NCBI GenBank assembly: GCA_947628225.1
Contig: CANQYY010000003.1
Span: 1 to 64,000, forward strand
DNA length: 64,000 bases
Direction: 5' to 3'
DNA from: an uncultured Lachnospiraceae bacterium
GTDB taxonomy: Bacteria > Bacillota > Clostridia > Lachnospirales > Lachnospiraceae
The first letter of the stretch is position 1. Every line of letters begins with the position of its first letter. This document shows positions 34,291 to 43,969 of the stretch, one piece after another. The notes beneath the pieces were generated by a model. It was given only the letters and a program-made list of their open reading frames with translations, was not told where the DNA came from and ran no database searches. The position numbers and the translations under genes are program-made.

Positions 34291-36675
34291 TTATTCTACT
34301 GTTGGCTCTGGTGTTGGCTCTGGCGCCGGTTTTACAAGTCCTAATATACTGTCAAATGCCGGCTTTGGAGTCAGATCATCATAGAACAGCAGCGGACGTT
34401 TCTCGCTCTTCCAGGAGTTGCCGTCATTGATTCCCCACAGAGTTACATTGGAAATCGCATCTGCTTTTTCCTTAAATAAGGTAAACAATGCGGCGTAACG
34501 GTCTGCCTGGGCAGATAAGGATTCGTTTGCCTCTATCTGTACATCCAGCTCTGTGATCTGTACATCCAATCCTGCATCATGGTAAGCATCAATCGCTGCT
34601 CCTAATGCATCCAAATCCGGATTAGTTAAGGTGCCATGCGTCTGCATGCCGATGCCGTCGATGCGGGCGCCTTCCGGAAGCTCATCTTTGATATCTGTAA
34701 ATGCCCGCTGTTTTGCGCCGTTTTCCATGTTGTAGTCGTTATAGTACAGCTTTGCGGTAGCGGGAGCATACTGGCTGGCATATTTGAAAGCGGCGCCAAT
34801 ATAAGAATCGCCCATAATAGCTTTCCAGTTATTATCTTTTAAGCTTCCATCCTCATCGATTGCTTCATTTACCACATCCCATGCTGTTACAACACCGGGG
34901 TAGTTTTCTTCGACAAACTGGATTACCTGTTTGATATAGCTTTCCATACGGGATTCCATAACATCAGAGGATACATTGCCGCCCTCGTCTGTATAGCCTT
35001 CATGGAAGAACCAGTCCGGCGTCTGTGCAGCATATAGAAGGGCATGTCCGCGTACCTTCAGTCCGGTTGTCTTGATAAAATCGAGAATCTTTGTCATACC
35101 GGAGTTATACAGGTTCAAAACCGGGGTGCCGTCTTCGGATTCCTGGCTGGCTTCCTGGTTTAACAGGGCGTCCGGCTTCATTTCGTTTTCTGCCGTTATC
35201 GTACCAAATCCCTTAATCCGATCCTGGTACTCTCCATCCACTGCCATGGCTGCCGATACAGCGGCTCCCACGGTAAAGTAATCCTGATACGCCTCATTTA
35301 AGCTTTGTACCTCGGCAACATCCTTAACCATCAGTTTAGTTAACGTAATAGGAACTTCCGTTTGTGCGAAGTTTTCCTCTACCGGGTTGTCAAACCACAG
35401 CTTGAAGGTTATTTTGTCGCATGCTTCTTCTGTGGCGGTAATAACTGTGCTGAAGACTGTACCATCTGCAATGCCTTCTGTTTTCCAGATTTTTGGCGCG
35501 TCATCCCAGGACCATCCGTTTACGTTGCTTTGTACTGCCATCTGCTTGAAGGCTTTTGCCCCGGAAACGCTAAAGCTGATTTTAAACTGCTGTCCTTTTG
35601 TAATCTTAGAATGGTTGACATTGAAATACTCTACCGTCCATGCTCCGGTTTTTTCGTCTTTTACTGCCGTCACATTACCGGAATAGTATCTGTCCTTGTC
35701 AATCTCCATGCTGTCCGGAAGGGGAAGGACGGTGCTGTTGGATACTTTTACAACAATCAGATCCTTAAGTTTCAGGTCAATGCTTTTTCCCAAGTCTTTG
35801 CCTTCCGTTACCTGGCTGTCTACACGGATTTTAAAGGATACGCCGTCCCCGGAGCTTACTGCCGTAAGGGCGCCGGTCATGCTCTGATCTTCTGCCAGTC
35901 CGTTACCCGCCCATAATTTCGGGGAAGTAGCCCAATCCCAGTCGTTGAGGTTGCTCTGTATGACAGTCTGTTTGAACTCCGTAGCTCCACCCAGTGTGTA
36001 GGAAATGATGTAGGTATCTCCGGTGGAGTAGGAGGAGTCGCTGACATTAAAGTACTGTGCTTCATAAGCCCCCTCGTTAAGGTTGGCTGTTACGGTTCCG
36101 CTGTAGGGAGTCCCCATGCTGATCTGCTTGTCCTCCGGTAAAGCGGTAGCCGCGGTGTTGGCATTTCCGATTTTCATAATATAGAGGTCGGTCAGCATGA
36201 TTGTGACGTTGTCTCTGACATCTTCATCCTCCAGAACGTTATCAAACTGCATTTTGAAGGAAAGATTTTTACCGTCCGCAGCAGCGGTAACCTTGCCGGC
36301 GATAACGGTATTATTCGTTAATCCCTTTTCCGCCCATACTTTTGGTGCGGCAGCCCAGTTCCAGTTGTTGACATCGCTTTGGATGGCTGCCTGCTTGAAC
36401 TGGGACGCCCCGCTAATCGTACAGGAGATGTAAAATTCATCTCCCTCTTTGTATGCGGAATCTAGCACATTGAAGTATTCGATATTCCAGGCGCTTTTTT
36501 CTTCATTTGCAACAGCGTCCCTTGAACCGGAATATTTGATGCCAAACTCCATGTTTAAAAATTTAGATAAATCAGCGGCGGCCACTTTTTTTGCCGGTGT
36601 AAATCCGGATGCTGTTAAGAACAGCAGGGCAAAGACAACAAGCTTAGCCAAATGTTTTTTAAACGTTAATTTCAT
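34291..36675 (-). CDS. Secreted GH10 xylanase with triplicated N-terminal CBM-like modules
   Basis: A 794-aa exported enzyme. The ATG at 36675 is preferred over 36681 because of its spacing to AAAGGA. After the signal peptide come three tandem ~140-residue modules (about 40-180, 185-325, 330-465), each with the pattern YSG...EYFNV...GASQFKQ and an IQSDVNNWNW-like core. They are probably xylan-binding. The GH10 barrel has acid/base Glu604 in WDVVNEA and nucleophile Glu709 in VQITELDVQ. The protein ends abruptly in a short PAPEPTPEPT linker, as if a C-terminal module had been lost. It belongs to the minus-strand xylan group with the Big_2 proteins on either side. Confidence 0.9.
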   Translation of the reverse strand: MKLTFKKHLAKLVVFALLFLTASGFTPAKKVAAADLSKFLNMEFGIKYSGSRDAVANEEKSAWNIEYFNVLDSAYKEGDEFYISCTISGASQFKQAAIQSDVNNWNWAAAPKVWAEKGLTNNTVIAGKVTAAADGKNLSFKMQFDNVLEDEDVRDNVTIMLTDLYIMKIGNANTAATALPEDKQISMGTPYSGTVTANLNEGAYEAQYFNVSDSSYSTGDTYIISYTLGGATEFKQTVIQSNLNDWDWATSPKLWAGNGLAEDQSMTGALTAVSSGDGVSFKIRVDSQVTEGKDLGKSIDLKLKDLIVVKVSNSTVLPLPDSMEIDKDRYYSGNVTAVKDEKTGAWTVEYFNVNHSKITKGQQFKISFSVSGAKAFKQMAVQSNVNGWSWDDAPKIWKTEGIADGTVFSTVITATEEACDKITFKLWFDNPVEENFAQTEVPITLTKLMVKDVAEVQSLNEAYQDYFTVGAAVSAAMAVDGEYQDRIKGFGTITAENEMKPDALLNQEASQESEDGTPVLNLYNSGMTKILDFIKTTGLKVRGHALLYAAQTPDWFFHEGYTDEGGNVSSDVMESRMESYIKQVIQFVEENYPGVVTAWDVVNEAIDEDGSLKDNNWKAIMGDSYIGAAFKYASQYAPATAKLYYNDYNMENGAKQRAFTDIKDELPEGARIDGIGMQTHGTLTNPDLDALGAAIDAYHDAGLDVQITELDVQIEANESLSAQADRYAALFTLFKEKADAISNVTLWGINDGNSWKSEKRPLLFYDDLTPKPAFDSILGLVKPAPEPTPEPTVE

Positions 36676-37053
36676 AGGCATTTTCCTTTCTTTAGGTGAG
36701 GTTTGAAATGCTTCAAACCTAGTTTACAGTGTCTTTCTCTACCCTCCTTTCTGACATAATGATTTTATTTATGGAATATAGTGCATGGCAGACCAGCCAT
36801 GTCCATATACCTTTCTGTTATGATATTTATATTGCAAAGAAATATTTTTTAATAATCTAATCTATGTCTTTCATAATATATAAACGAAAAAAATTCCTTA
36901 TTTGCTACAATTTTACAAAAAATTAATATTTATTTAAGGATATATTGATATATTTTGGAATATTTTGCATGAATTTAAAGGAAAATAGAGATTTATACAA
37001 TTAAAAAGAAGCTGCTATATTTATATAGCAGCTTCTTTTTAATTTCTTATGCT
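36676..37053 (-). other. Intergenic leader of the GH10 gene
   Basis: This 378-base gap is AT-rich. It holds the terminator of the upstream gene at 37003-37040 and, near 36784-36801, a small dyad (CATGGC/GCCATG) within the presumed 5' leader of the xylanase gene. I could not identify a consensus promoter and see no small gene. Confidence 0.4.
37003..37040. terminator. Perfect 18-bp stem terminator
   Basis: The arms 37003-37020 and 37023-37040 are exact inverted copies built around GAAGCTGCTATAT, with A and T runs at the base. It terminates the minus-strand Big_2 gene that stops at 37054. Confidence 0.8.
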
Positions 37054-38020
37054 TTATTCTTCCACATGAACAAAGCACTGTTTTCGTTTAATACTTCCGT
37101 CCTGACCCGTAATTTCGGCGATTAGAACGGTATCCCCGGGTGCCTTTGCTGTGATTTTCCCTTTATCATCTACAGTAGCCGGAATAACGTCAAAGCGCTT
37201 ACAGTCGGTTTCATAATCACTATGGGTGAGTTGGGCTGCCAGGCAGTTCGTATAGTAAAATACAGTATCTGTTGCTAGGGTGTCTACATTTAACTGGTAA
37301 TCTTCCCCTGTTTTTAAGGTAATCGTATTCATCTCACCGGTGGAGATTGCCACATTATCAATCATAAAGGAGCAGGGATGGGGCATCTTGTCATAGCCCT
37401 CTCCCTTTGCCGCATGCTCCGGCGAGAGGCATTGCGGCAGATCGCCGTCCAACATCAGGCGCAGGCGGACGGTCTTGCCTGCCGGAATCTTAACGGACCC
37501 CGTTATATCGTAATATTCCATATTTCCACTGGTCCATTGAGAGCAGCGGAACGGAATCTTAATGTCATTCGTTACGGTTGTTTCGCCTTCATTTTCGTCC
37601 ACAGCTACCAGCTTTAACGGAAGCTGATAGGAAACAAAAGAAGAATCCGAAATCATTTGTTCTTTAATATAGGAATTGTCTGCATCAATATCAATAAAAC
37701 GGAACATAAGGGATAAGTTGTACGTCTTTTCACTTTCTTCTTTATTTTCTACCTTAAATTGCACATAATCCTCTTTGCTGCCAAAAAAACCTTGGAAGCT
37801 GTATGTCTGCCTCTGTAGAAAGGTTAAGCTTGGTTTTGCCACATGAACGCCATAATTGTTTCGGAGTTTAACAGATCTGGAATTATTAAGATTAGGAGAG
37901 AAGTTTGCATCCGGATCGGTAAATTTCCAGGAAAGTACACCAGATTCCTGTATCGTATCCAGTGTGGCGTCACTCGCATCAAAGTTCTCGAAATATTCCA
38001 CATTTAATTTATTGATATCA
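37054..38020. repeat. ~1 kb direct repeat, copy B
   Basis: Nearly identical to 32156-33122 in the same orientation. It encodes the C-terminal ~320 residues of the larger Big_2 protein. Similarity continues at a lower level further into both genes (Ig-like unit at 33122-33400 and 38040-38310), and again at the 5' ends. Confidence 0.85.
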
Positions 38021-40560
38021 AAAGCTTCTCCCTCATCTTTTTGAACCGTAATGGTAATTTCCCCATATTTGCTGGGATCAAAATTCGAGGCGGCGCGCAC
38101 GGTAATTTTCGTTTCCTTTGCCACATCAGAAGTGACGGAAAGAGTATTGCTGCTTCCCGTGGTGGAGGCAAGAGATGCTCCCGTTACCTGATTTTGTATC
38201 GACCAGGTCAGCTCTTCCGATGGGGTTCCGGTAACTTCCACTTTGGCGGACAGCCGCAGCGGCAGGTCAGCGGAAACTGTCGTTTTATCTCCGGCGGCTG
38301 TTATGGTTACGCTGTTGATTTTATTAGCGCGGACCGTAACGGTATACTGACCTGACTTAGTTTTATCAAATACCGAGGTTGCCTTTACATGGATTGCGGT
38401 CCCATCCTTAACGGAGTTTTCTACGGTCAGAAGTCCCTTGTTACTGATGGAAACTCCCTGCACCGACGGATCAATGCTCCACGTCACGGAAGTATCCGGC
38501 TCGCCGGTGCTGGTTACATTGGCGCTTAATTGAAGGGAATTGCCCTGATAGATCTCCGTAGCGTTTTTCGCAGCGGTAACTTTCACAGAATCGATTGTCT
38601 GTGCCAGTACTTTCACGGCGGCGGTGCCGGATACGGCGGGGTCTTCTTTCGAAGCTGCCTTTACCGTAATATTAGTATCTGCCGCCACATTACCGACTTT
38701 TAATAATCCGGTATCATCAATGGAAGCTCCCGGCACGGCGGGGTCAAGGGAATAGGTAACCTCCTGCGAAGGGTTTCCGGTTCCCTGGACGGTAGAAGTA
38801 AACTGAAGATTGTGGTTCTGGTAAACTGTTGTGGCATTGTTGTCTGCCTTAACGGTTACTCCGGACACCTCCGGCTTATCCACATAGAACATCAGATCAT
38901 CAATGTAGTAAACGGCATTAATGTAGTCGCCATCACTATTCTTGGTAAGATCGGTATCACGGCAGATATACAGCCGGTTGACGCTTCCGTTATATTTGCT
39001 GCTGGAATATGCCGGGAAAGTATAGGTTCCGGTTATATGATACCAGGTATCCGGCTCGGCATTATATTTATATGCCGGATTGCTGTAATTCCAGCGCTCA
39101 TTGATAACAAGATTCATTTTTTTCTTAATATCTTCATTTTTTTCATATTTAAGGTAGGCGGAAATGGTCACGGTCTTGCCGGCATATTTCTGGTCTACAT
39201 CCATCCATGCCAGGACGTCATAGGAACTGCTGGTATAGCCCTGGCTGGCGTCGAAGCGGATTACTTCGCCGCGCTCCGGGTCGACAACAGTAGAATAAGC
39301 GTCCGGGCTCCGGTAGGTAAGACCGCCCGGCGTCGTTTCCGAATCCTGATTGAGCTGTATCTGTTTTTCACTCAGAACCGGAGTTGCATTTTCCACGATT
39401 GTAAAGGAAGCAGAGGCGTTGACGGAGTTATCTGCCGCTGTTGCCGTGACTGTGATTTTTCCGCCGGCCGCAGCGTTGGAAGCCGCCGTAAGAACTCCGG
39501 CCGGGCTGATGGAAACGCCGGTCTTATCCGTTACCGACCAGTTGACTGTTCCCGTATAATTTCCTTCCGTCTTCAGGGTCAGAGTTTCTCCCTGCTTAAT
39601 TCCGGTACGCCCTCCTGAAACAATCGAGAGAGTGTTTATCGCAGCAGAAGGAGAAGGGCTTGCCGGCGAAGTTGGATTGCCAGACGGAGAAGGGGCTGCC
39701 GACGAAGATGGATTGCCAGACGAAGAAGGGGCTGCCGATGAAGAAGGACTTGGCAAGGAAGACGGAGAAAGACTTGCCGCCGAAGACGGAGCAGGATTTG
39801 CCGACGAAGCCGATGAAGATGGGTCAGTTGGGACAGCAGATGTTTTTGGTCCCTTGCCGGCAGAAGCTGACAAAAGCGGTTTTTGGTCTGCTTTGCTATA
39901 AACGGAAACAAGACAGGAAGCCTTAGCGCCCCGTCCATCAGCTGCCACAGCGATAATGTTAGCTTTACCGGCTTTTTTTGCGGTAACCACACCTTTTTTA
40001 TTGACGGCAGCTACTGCTGTATCTGTAGAGTACCAGTTAAATTTTTTTACGGTTGCTTTTTTGGGTGATACGACTTTTGCTGTTAATTTATCGGAAATCT
40101 TTCCACTTCCCAGAGTGAAAGAGAGTGTGCTTTTGTTTAAAGAAATTTTTTTCGCCTTTTTTAAAGATTTAACAACAGTTACCTTAATTGCCGCCTTAAT
40201 TTTTTTGTTTTTTTTTGCTTGAATGGTGACGGTAGTTTTTCCAATTTTTTTAGCGGAAATTTTCCCCTTTTTGTTAACGGAAGCAACTTTCTTTTTGCTG
40301 CTTTTATAGGTTAGTTTAGTAGATTTTTTTGCTTTGGCTGGAAATACCGCTGCTTTAATTTTAAAGGATTGTCCTTTTTTTAGGGTTAGTGTACTGGATG
40401 CTTTTTTTCCTTTTGTTGTATACGGCGCCGTCAGTTGAATCTGCTTTGCCGTTGTTTTTCCTGCTGCCGGCTGTCCCGGGACAGAGGCAGCAAAAAAAGC
40501 GGCGGCAGAAAAGACGGCAATACTTCTTTTCAACTGCCGGGCAAGTTTAAAGTTACACAT
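37054..40560 (-). CDS. Large secreted multi-Big_2 protein with CBM module
   Basis: A 1,168-aa exported protein; the start at 40560 follows AGGAGG. A signal peptide is followed by two Lys-rich Big_2 domains (about 30-200), a long Ser/Pro/Ala linker with repeated PSPSSSAAPSSSGNP-like units, and an Ig-like domain. A CBM_4_9-like region follows at about 395-570, with DVLAWMDVDQKYAGKTVTI, WYHITGTYTFPAYSS and AVYYIDDLMFYVD. Three or more further Big_2 units come next, and then the C-terminal module shared with the protein at 32156. No catalytic residues are seen, so it is probably a surface scaffold or xylan-binding protein. The linker generates long open frames on the other strand, which are artefacts. 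Confidence 0.78.
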   Translation of the reverse strand: MCNFKLARQLKRSIAVFSAAAFFAASVPGQPAAGKTTAKQIQLTAPYTTKGKKASSTLTLKKGQSFKIKAAVFPAKAKKSTKLTYKSSKKKVASVNKKGKISAKKIGKTTVTIQAKKNKKIKAAIKVTVVKSLKKAKKISLNKSTLSFTLGSGKISDKLTAKVVSPKKATVKKFNWYSTDTAVAAVNKKGVVTAKKAGKANIIAVAADGRGAKASCLVSVYSKADQKPLLSASAGKGPKTSAVPTDPSSSASSANPAPSSAASLSPSSLPSPSSSAAPSSSGNPSSSAAPSPSGNPTSPASPSPSAAINTLSIVSGGRTGIKQGETLTLKTEGNYTGTVNWSVTDKTGVSISPAGVLTAASNAAAGGKITVTATAADNSVNASASFTIVENATPVLSEKQIQLNQDSETTPGGLTYRSPDAYSTVVDPERGEVIRFDASQGYTSSSYDVLAWMDVDQKYAGKTVTISAYLKYEKNEDIKKKMNLVINERWNYSNPAYKYNAEPDTWYHITGTYTFPAYSSSKYNGSVNRLYICRDTDLTKNSDGDYINAVYYIDDLMFYVDKPEVSGVTVKADNNATTVYQNHNLQFTSTVQGTGNPSQEVTYSLDPAVPGASIDDTGLLKVGNVAADTNITVKAASKEDPAVSGTAAVKVLAQTIDSVKVTAAKNATEIYQGNSLQLSANVTSTGEPDTSVTWSIDPSVQGVSISNKGLLTVENSVKDGTAIHVKATSVFDKTKSGQYTVTVRANKINSVTITAAGDKTTVSADLPLRLSAKVEVTGTPSEELTWSIQNQVTGASLASTTGSSNTLSVTSDVAKETKITVRAASNFDPSKYGEITITVQKDEGEAFDINKLNVEYFENFDASDATLDTIQESGVLSWKFTDPDANFSPNLNNSRSVKLRNNYGVHVAKPSLTFLQRQTYSFQGFFGSKEDYVQFKVENKEESEKTYNLSLMFRFIDIDADNSYIKEQMISDSSFVSYQLPLKLVAVDENEGETTVTNDIKIPFRCSQWTSGNMEYYDITGSVKIPAGKTVRLRLMLDGDLPQCLSPEHAAKGEGYDKMPHPCSFMIDNVAISTGEMNTITLKTGEDYQLNVDTLATDTVFYYTNCLAAQLTHSDYETDCKRFDVIPATVDDKGKITAKAPGDTVLIAEITGQDGSIKRKQCFVHVEE

Positions 40561-40807
40561 GTTATACCTCCTAAACTCTAAAAATTTTTTTCTACTATTA
40601 ACTATATGCAGGAGTTTGTAAGAAAAGACCATGATTTAAAAAATTATTTTTTGCTGTCACAGAAGGTATTTTCCCGAAATAGCGCAAACAACTGGACTTT
40701 TCCCGGCTCCTATGCTAAAATAACGATACAACCGGCGTCTGTATGGCGCATATAAAGAGGTAAGAGGAAAAACAAAGGAGTAATAGGAAAGGAGCAGTGG
40801 GACTCAT

Positions 40808-43366
40808 ATGAAAGGAAAAACAATAGTTCGGGAAAAAACGCTTGTGGCAACGGTTATTATGATAATTATTATTGCCGCTCTTTTTTTGACTGCTTATTTT
40901 CAAATTAGTTCGCTGATTCAGAAACGCAGCCTCAGCCGTATGGAAGAGGGCGTCAATAGCGCCACGGAAGAAATTATAGATAAACTTGATAATGACAGCA
41001 AGATTTTGAATGCCACAGCCAATATTATTGCCAATGCGGATTCTTTTGATGCGGAAACGATTAAGGAAACGATGAGCGCTCTTTCTTCGCTGCTGGAAAC
41101 AGTTAAAATGCGCGTCTTATTACCGGACAACACGATAATTCAGTCGAGCGGCGAAGTAATAGACAGTAATGACAGCATTTCCTTTGATGAATTGGCGTCT
41201 AAGGGAGAACATGTGTCAAACCGTGTAACGGCTATGATGGATGATAATCTTTTAATCCTCCGGCACTATGTCCCAATTGTAAAAAATAAAAAAACCGTTG
41301 CTATTCTTTATGGAATAACGAAATTGTCAGAGCTTCCGAAAAGTTTAAATATTGACAATATTTATAATGCGAGAGCCAGCGTTTACATCATTAATACGGA
41401 AAATGGCGATTTTATTATGGATACATTAAATAATACACTGGGAAATATCCATGATTATGATGTGGCGGAAATTCAAAGAGGGATGAGTTGGGAGAAAAAG
41501 GTCCAGGAATTGCTGAGCGGAAAAAAAGGATATGTAGTATTGCGGCCGGATGAATCGAAGGGGTGGATGTATTTTTACTACGCTCCGGCGGGGATTAATC
41601 AGTGGTCGGTTGCGATTTCTGTTCCGGAAGAAGAAGCCTTTGCCAATGTCTATGCAATCCGGCGTGTGTTTCTGGTCATCGCCTTTATAATGGCAGTGGC
41701 AGTTGCCCTTTATTACATCTGCATTTACCTGAATACAAAACAAACCACCAGGAAGGCGGTGGAGCAGGCAGTATTAGAGGAAAAACTGCAAAAAGCGGAG
41801 GTGGCAGAACGTGCGAAAACGATGTTTTTGTCCAATATGTCCCACGATATCCGTACCCCGATGAATGCGATTATTGGCTTTACTACATTGGCGCAAACGA
41901 ACATTGACAATAAAGAGAGAGTACATGAATATCTTGCTAAAATTTTATCTTCCAGCAACCATCTGCTCAGTCTTATTAATGATGTATTGGATATGAGCCG
42001 TATTGAAAGCGGCCGGCTTAATATCGAGGAAAAGGAATGCAGTATTTCGGATATTTTTCGGGATATGCGCAATATTATCCAGACGCAGATGCACGCCAAA
42101 CAAATTAATTTCTTTATGGATACCGTGGATGTTGTCGATGAAGATATTTACTGCGATAAGCTTCATGTAAACCAGATTTTGTTAAATCTTCTGGGGAATG
42201 CGATAAAATTTACCCCGGCAGGAGGATCTGTTTCCCTTACCATTAAGCAGATTTACGGAGCGCCCAAGGGGTATGGCTCCTATGAAATCCGTGTGAAAGA
42301 TACCGGTATCGGTATGAGCCCGGATTTTGTGGAGCGTTTATTTGAGCCATTTGAACGGGAGCGGAATTCTACCGTCAGCGGTATTCAGGGTACCGGCCTG
42401 GGGATGCCGATTACGAAAAGCATTGTCGAGGCAATGGGGGGTACGATTCAGGTAGAAACAGAACCCGGCCTTGGAACGGAATTTATTGTTAATCTTGAAT
42501 TCCGTCTTGTATCCGAAAGAAAGCAGGTTAGTAAAATTGAGGAATTAGAGGGACTGCGGGCGCTTGTAGTGGATGACAGTTTTACTACCTGTGACAGCGT
42601 AGCAAAGATGTTAGTACAGATTGGCATGAGGGCAGAATGGACTCTGCGGGGAAAGGAAGCGGTGCTCCGCGCTAAGCAGGCAATCGAAATGGGAGATCAG
42701 TTTTATGCTTATATTATTGACTGGGCTTTACCGGATCTGGGAGGCATTGAAGTAGCAAGGCAGATCCGTTCCGTGGTGGAAAGCGATATCCCCATTATTA
42801 TACTCACGGCGTATGACTGGAGCCTGTTTGAGGATGAAGCCAGGAAAGCCGGTGTTACCGCATTTTGCAATAAGCCTATTTTCATGTCAGATTTACGGGA
42901 TACCCTGATTTCTGCTCTGGGAAAGGAACAGCTTTCTATTGAAGAAATTGTGCCACAGCCTTCGGGGGATTTAAAAGGCAAGCGGCTGCTGTTAGTGGAA
43001 GATAATGAGCTGAACAGGGAAATAGCGGAAGAACTTTTGATAGAAAGCGGTTTTGTAGTGGAAACGGCAGAGGACGGAAAGATAGCGGTCAATATGGTGG
43101 AAAAATCCAAACCGGGTTATTATAGCCTGATTCTTATGGATGTGCAGATGCCGATTATGAATGGATATGATGCAACGAAAGCCATTCGCAAGCTGGACAA
43201 TCCGGCTCTTGCCAATATCCCTATTGTTGCGATGACAGCGAATGCCTTTGAAGAGGACAGGAAAACAGCGCTGGAAAGCGGAATGAACGCCCATGTTGCC
43301 AAGCCGATTGACGTGGAAAAACTTATGGAGGTTTTACAGTCAATCTTACAGGAAAAAGAGGAGTGA
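40808..43366 (+). CDS. Hybrid sensor histidine kinase with two receiver domains
   Basis: An 852-aa membrane sensor. TM1 is at about 14-36, an extracellular sensor of Cache type lies between about 37 and 285 (FIMDTLNNTLG, GWMYFYYAPAGINQWSVAISV), and TM2 is at about 287-308. The HisKA phosphorylation site is His346 in SNMSHDIRTPMNAIIG. The HATPase domain has NAIKFTP, DTGIGM and GTGLGMPI. Receiver 1 has Asp638 in IIDWALPD. Receiver 2 has Asp778 in ILMDVQMPIMNG. No separate response regulator is adjacent. It is divergent from the Big_2/xylanase group and could sense a related carbohydrate signal, which is inference from position only. Confidence 0.9.
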   Translation: MKGKTIVREKTLVATVIMIIIIAALFLTAYFQISSLIQKRSLSRMEEGVNSATEEIIDKLDNDSKILNATANIIANADSFDAETIKETMSALSSLLETVKMRVLLPDNTIIQSSGEVIDSNDSISFDELASKGEHVSNRVTAMMDDNLLILRHYVPIVKNKKTVAILYGITKLSELPKSLNIDNIYNARASVYIINTENGDFIMDTLNNTLGNIHDYDVAEIQRGMSWEKKVQELLSGKKGYVVLRPDESKGWMYFYYAPAGINQWSVAISVPEEEAFANVYAIRRVFLVIAFIMAVAVALYYICIYLNTKQTTRKAVEQAVLEEKLQKAEVAERAKTMFLSNMSHDIRTPMNAIIGFTTLAQTNIDNKERVHEYLAKILSSSNHLLSLINDVLDMSRIESGRLNIEEKECSISDIFRDMRNIIQTQMHAKQINFFMDTVDVVDEDIYCDKLHVNQILLNLLGNAIKFTPAGGSVSLTIKQIYGAPKGYGSYEIRVKDTGIGMSPDFVERLFEPFERERNSTVSGIQGTGLGMPITKSIVEAMGGTIQVETEPGLGTEFIVNLEFRLVSERKQVSKIEELEGLRALVVDDSFTTCDSVAKMLVQIGMRAEWTLRGKEAVLRAKQAIEMGDQFYAYIIDWALPDLGGIEVARQIRSVVESDIPIIILTAYDWSLFEDEARKAGVTAFCNKPIFMSDLRDTLISALGKEQLSIEEIVPQPSGDLKGKRLLLVEDNELNREIAEELLIESGFVVETAEDGKIAVNMVEKSKPGYYSLILMDVQMPIMNGYDATKAIRKLDNPALANIPIVAMTANAFEEDRKTALESGMNAHVAKPIDVEKLMEVLQSILQEKEE

Positions 43367-43503
43367 TTTTGGCTGCTGTATGCTTAAAATGTATTATATG
43401 AATACGGGCGGTAAAAGTGCGATAAAATACTTGCATTTTTATTGTCCGTATGATAATATAACTACTGTTGGCGCGTCATTTTTTATGTATCGCCGTATAG
43501 TCC

Positions 43504-43575
43504 GGCTCCATGGTCAAGTGGTTAAGACACCGCCCTTTCACGGCGGTAACAGGGGTTCAAATCCCCTTGGAGTCA
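43504..43575 (+). tRNA. tRNA-Glu (TTC)
   Basis: A complete cloverleaf. The acceptor GGCTCCA pairs with TGGAGTC, the anticodon stem CCGCC/GGCGG encloses CTTTCAC (anticodon TTC), and the T arm is GGGGTTCAAATCCCC. CCA is not encoded. First gene of a four-tRNA cluster. Confidence 0.93.
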
Positions 43576-43579
43576 CTGA

Positions 43580-43653
43580 GGACCTTTAGCTCAGTTGGTT
43601 AGAGCATCCGGCTCATAACCGGACGGTCCGGGGTTCGAGTCCCCGAGGGTCCA
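43580..43653 (+). tRNA. tRNA with CAT anticodon (Ile2 or elongator Met)
   Basis: The acceptor GGACCTT pairs with AGGGTCC and the anticodon loop CTCATAA gives CAT. The GGACCTTTAGCTCAG beginning resembles Firmicute tRNA-Ile2, whose C34 is modified to lysidine, but elongator tRNA-Met cannot be excluded by eye. It is not an initiator, because the first acceptor pair is G-C. Confidence 0.85.
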
Positions 43654-43657
43654 TTTA

Positions 43658-43731
43658 GGCCTAGTGGCTCAGTTGGTTAGAGCGCCGCCCTGTCACGGCG
43701 GAGGTCGTGGGTTCGAGTCCCATCTGGGTCG
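43658..43731 (+). tRNA. tRNA-Asp (GTC)
   Basis: The acceptor GGCCTAG pairs with CTGGGTC, using G-T wobbles. The anticodon loop CTGTCAC gives GTC, and the discriminator base is G as expected for Asp. Confidence 0.92.
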
Positions 43732-43756
43732 TTAAGTAAATAATTCAATTTACTTT

Positions 43757-43842
43757 GCTGGTGTGGCGGAACTGGCAGACGCCCAGGACTTAAAATCCTG
43801 TGGGTGGTAACACCCGTACCGGTTCGATTCCGGTTACCAGCA
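43757..43842 (+). tRNA. tRNA-Leu (TAA)
   Basis: An 86-base class II tRNA. The acceptor GCTGGTG pairs with TACCAGC, the anticodon loop CTTAAAA gives TAA, a long variable arm (TGGGTGGTAACACCCG) is present, and the T arm is CCGGTTCGATTCCGG. Confidence 0.93.
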
Positions 43843-43880
43843 TTAAAAGAGGAGTGTGCTTTTGCACGCTCCTCTTTTAA
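43843..43880 (+). terminator. Terminator of the tRNA cluster
   Basis: TTAAAAGAGGAG-GTGC pairs with GCACGCTCCTCTTTTAA across a TTTT loop immediately after tRNA-Leu. Confidence 0.7.
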
Positions 43881-43969
43881 TGCTGGTAGGGAAGGAGAGA
43901 ACCGGCAAGTTAAAAAGTGTATAATAAAATGCGAAAGACGAATATATTAAAAGAAAAAGGCAAAATCAT

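Noticed and set aside
39660..39830. Repeated short units considered as a CRISPR array
   Set aside because: The units are coding linker repeats of irregular length with no spacers and no cas genes; no CRISPR array is seen in the window.
39632..39992. Overlapping frames opposite the Ser/Pro/Ala linker of the large Big_2 protein
   Set aside because: Repetitive linker DNA keeps several frames open by chance.
43501..43589. Protein frame covering the tRNA-Glu region (part of 43293-43589)
   Set aside because: The DNA folds as a complete tRNA and the frame begins inside the kinase gene in a different phase.
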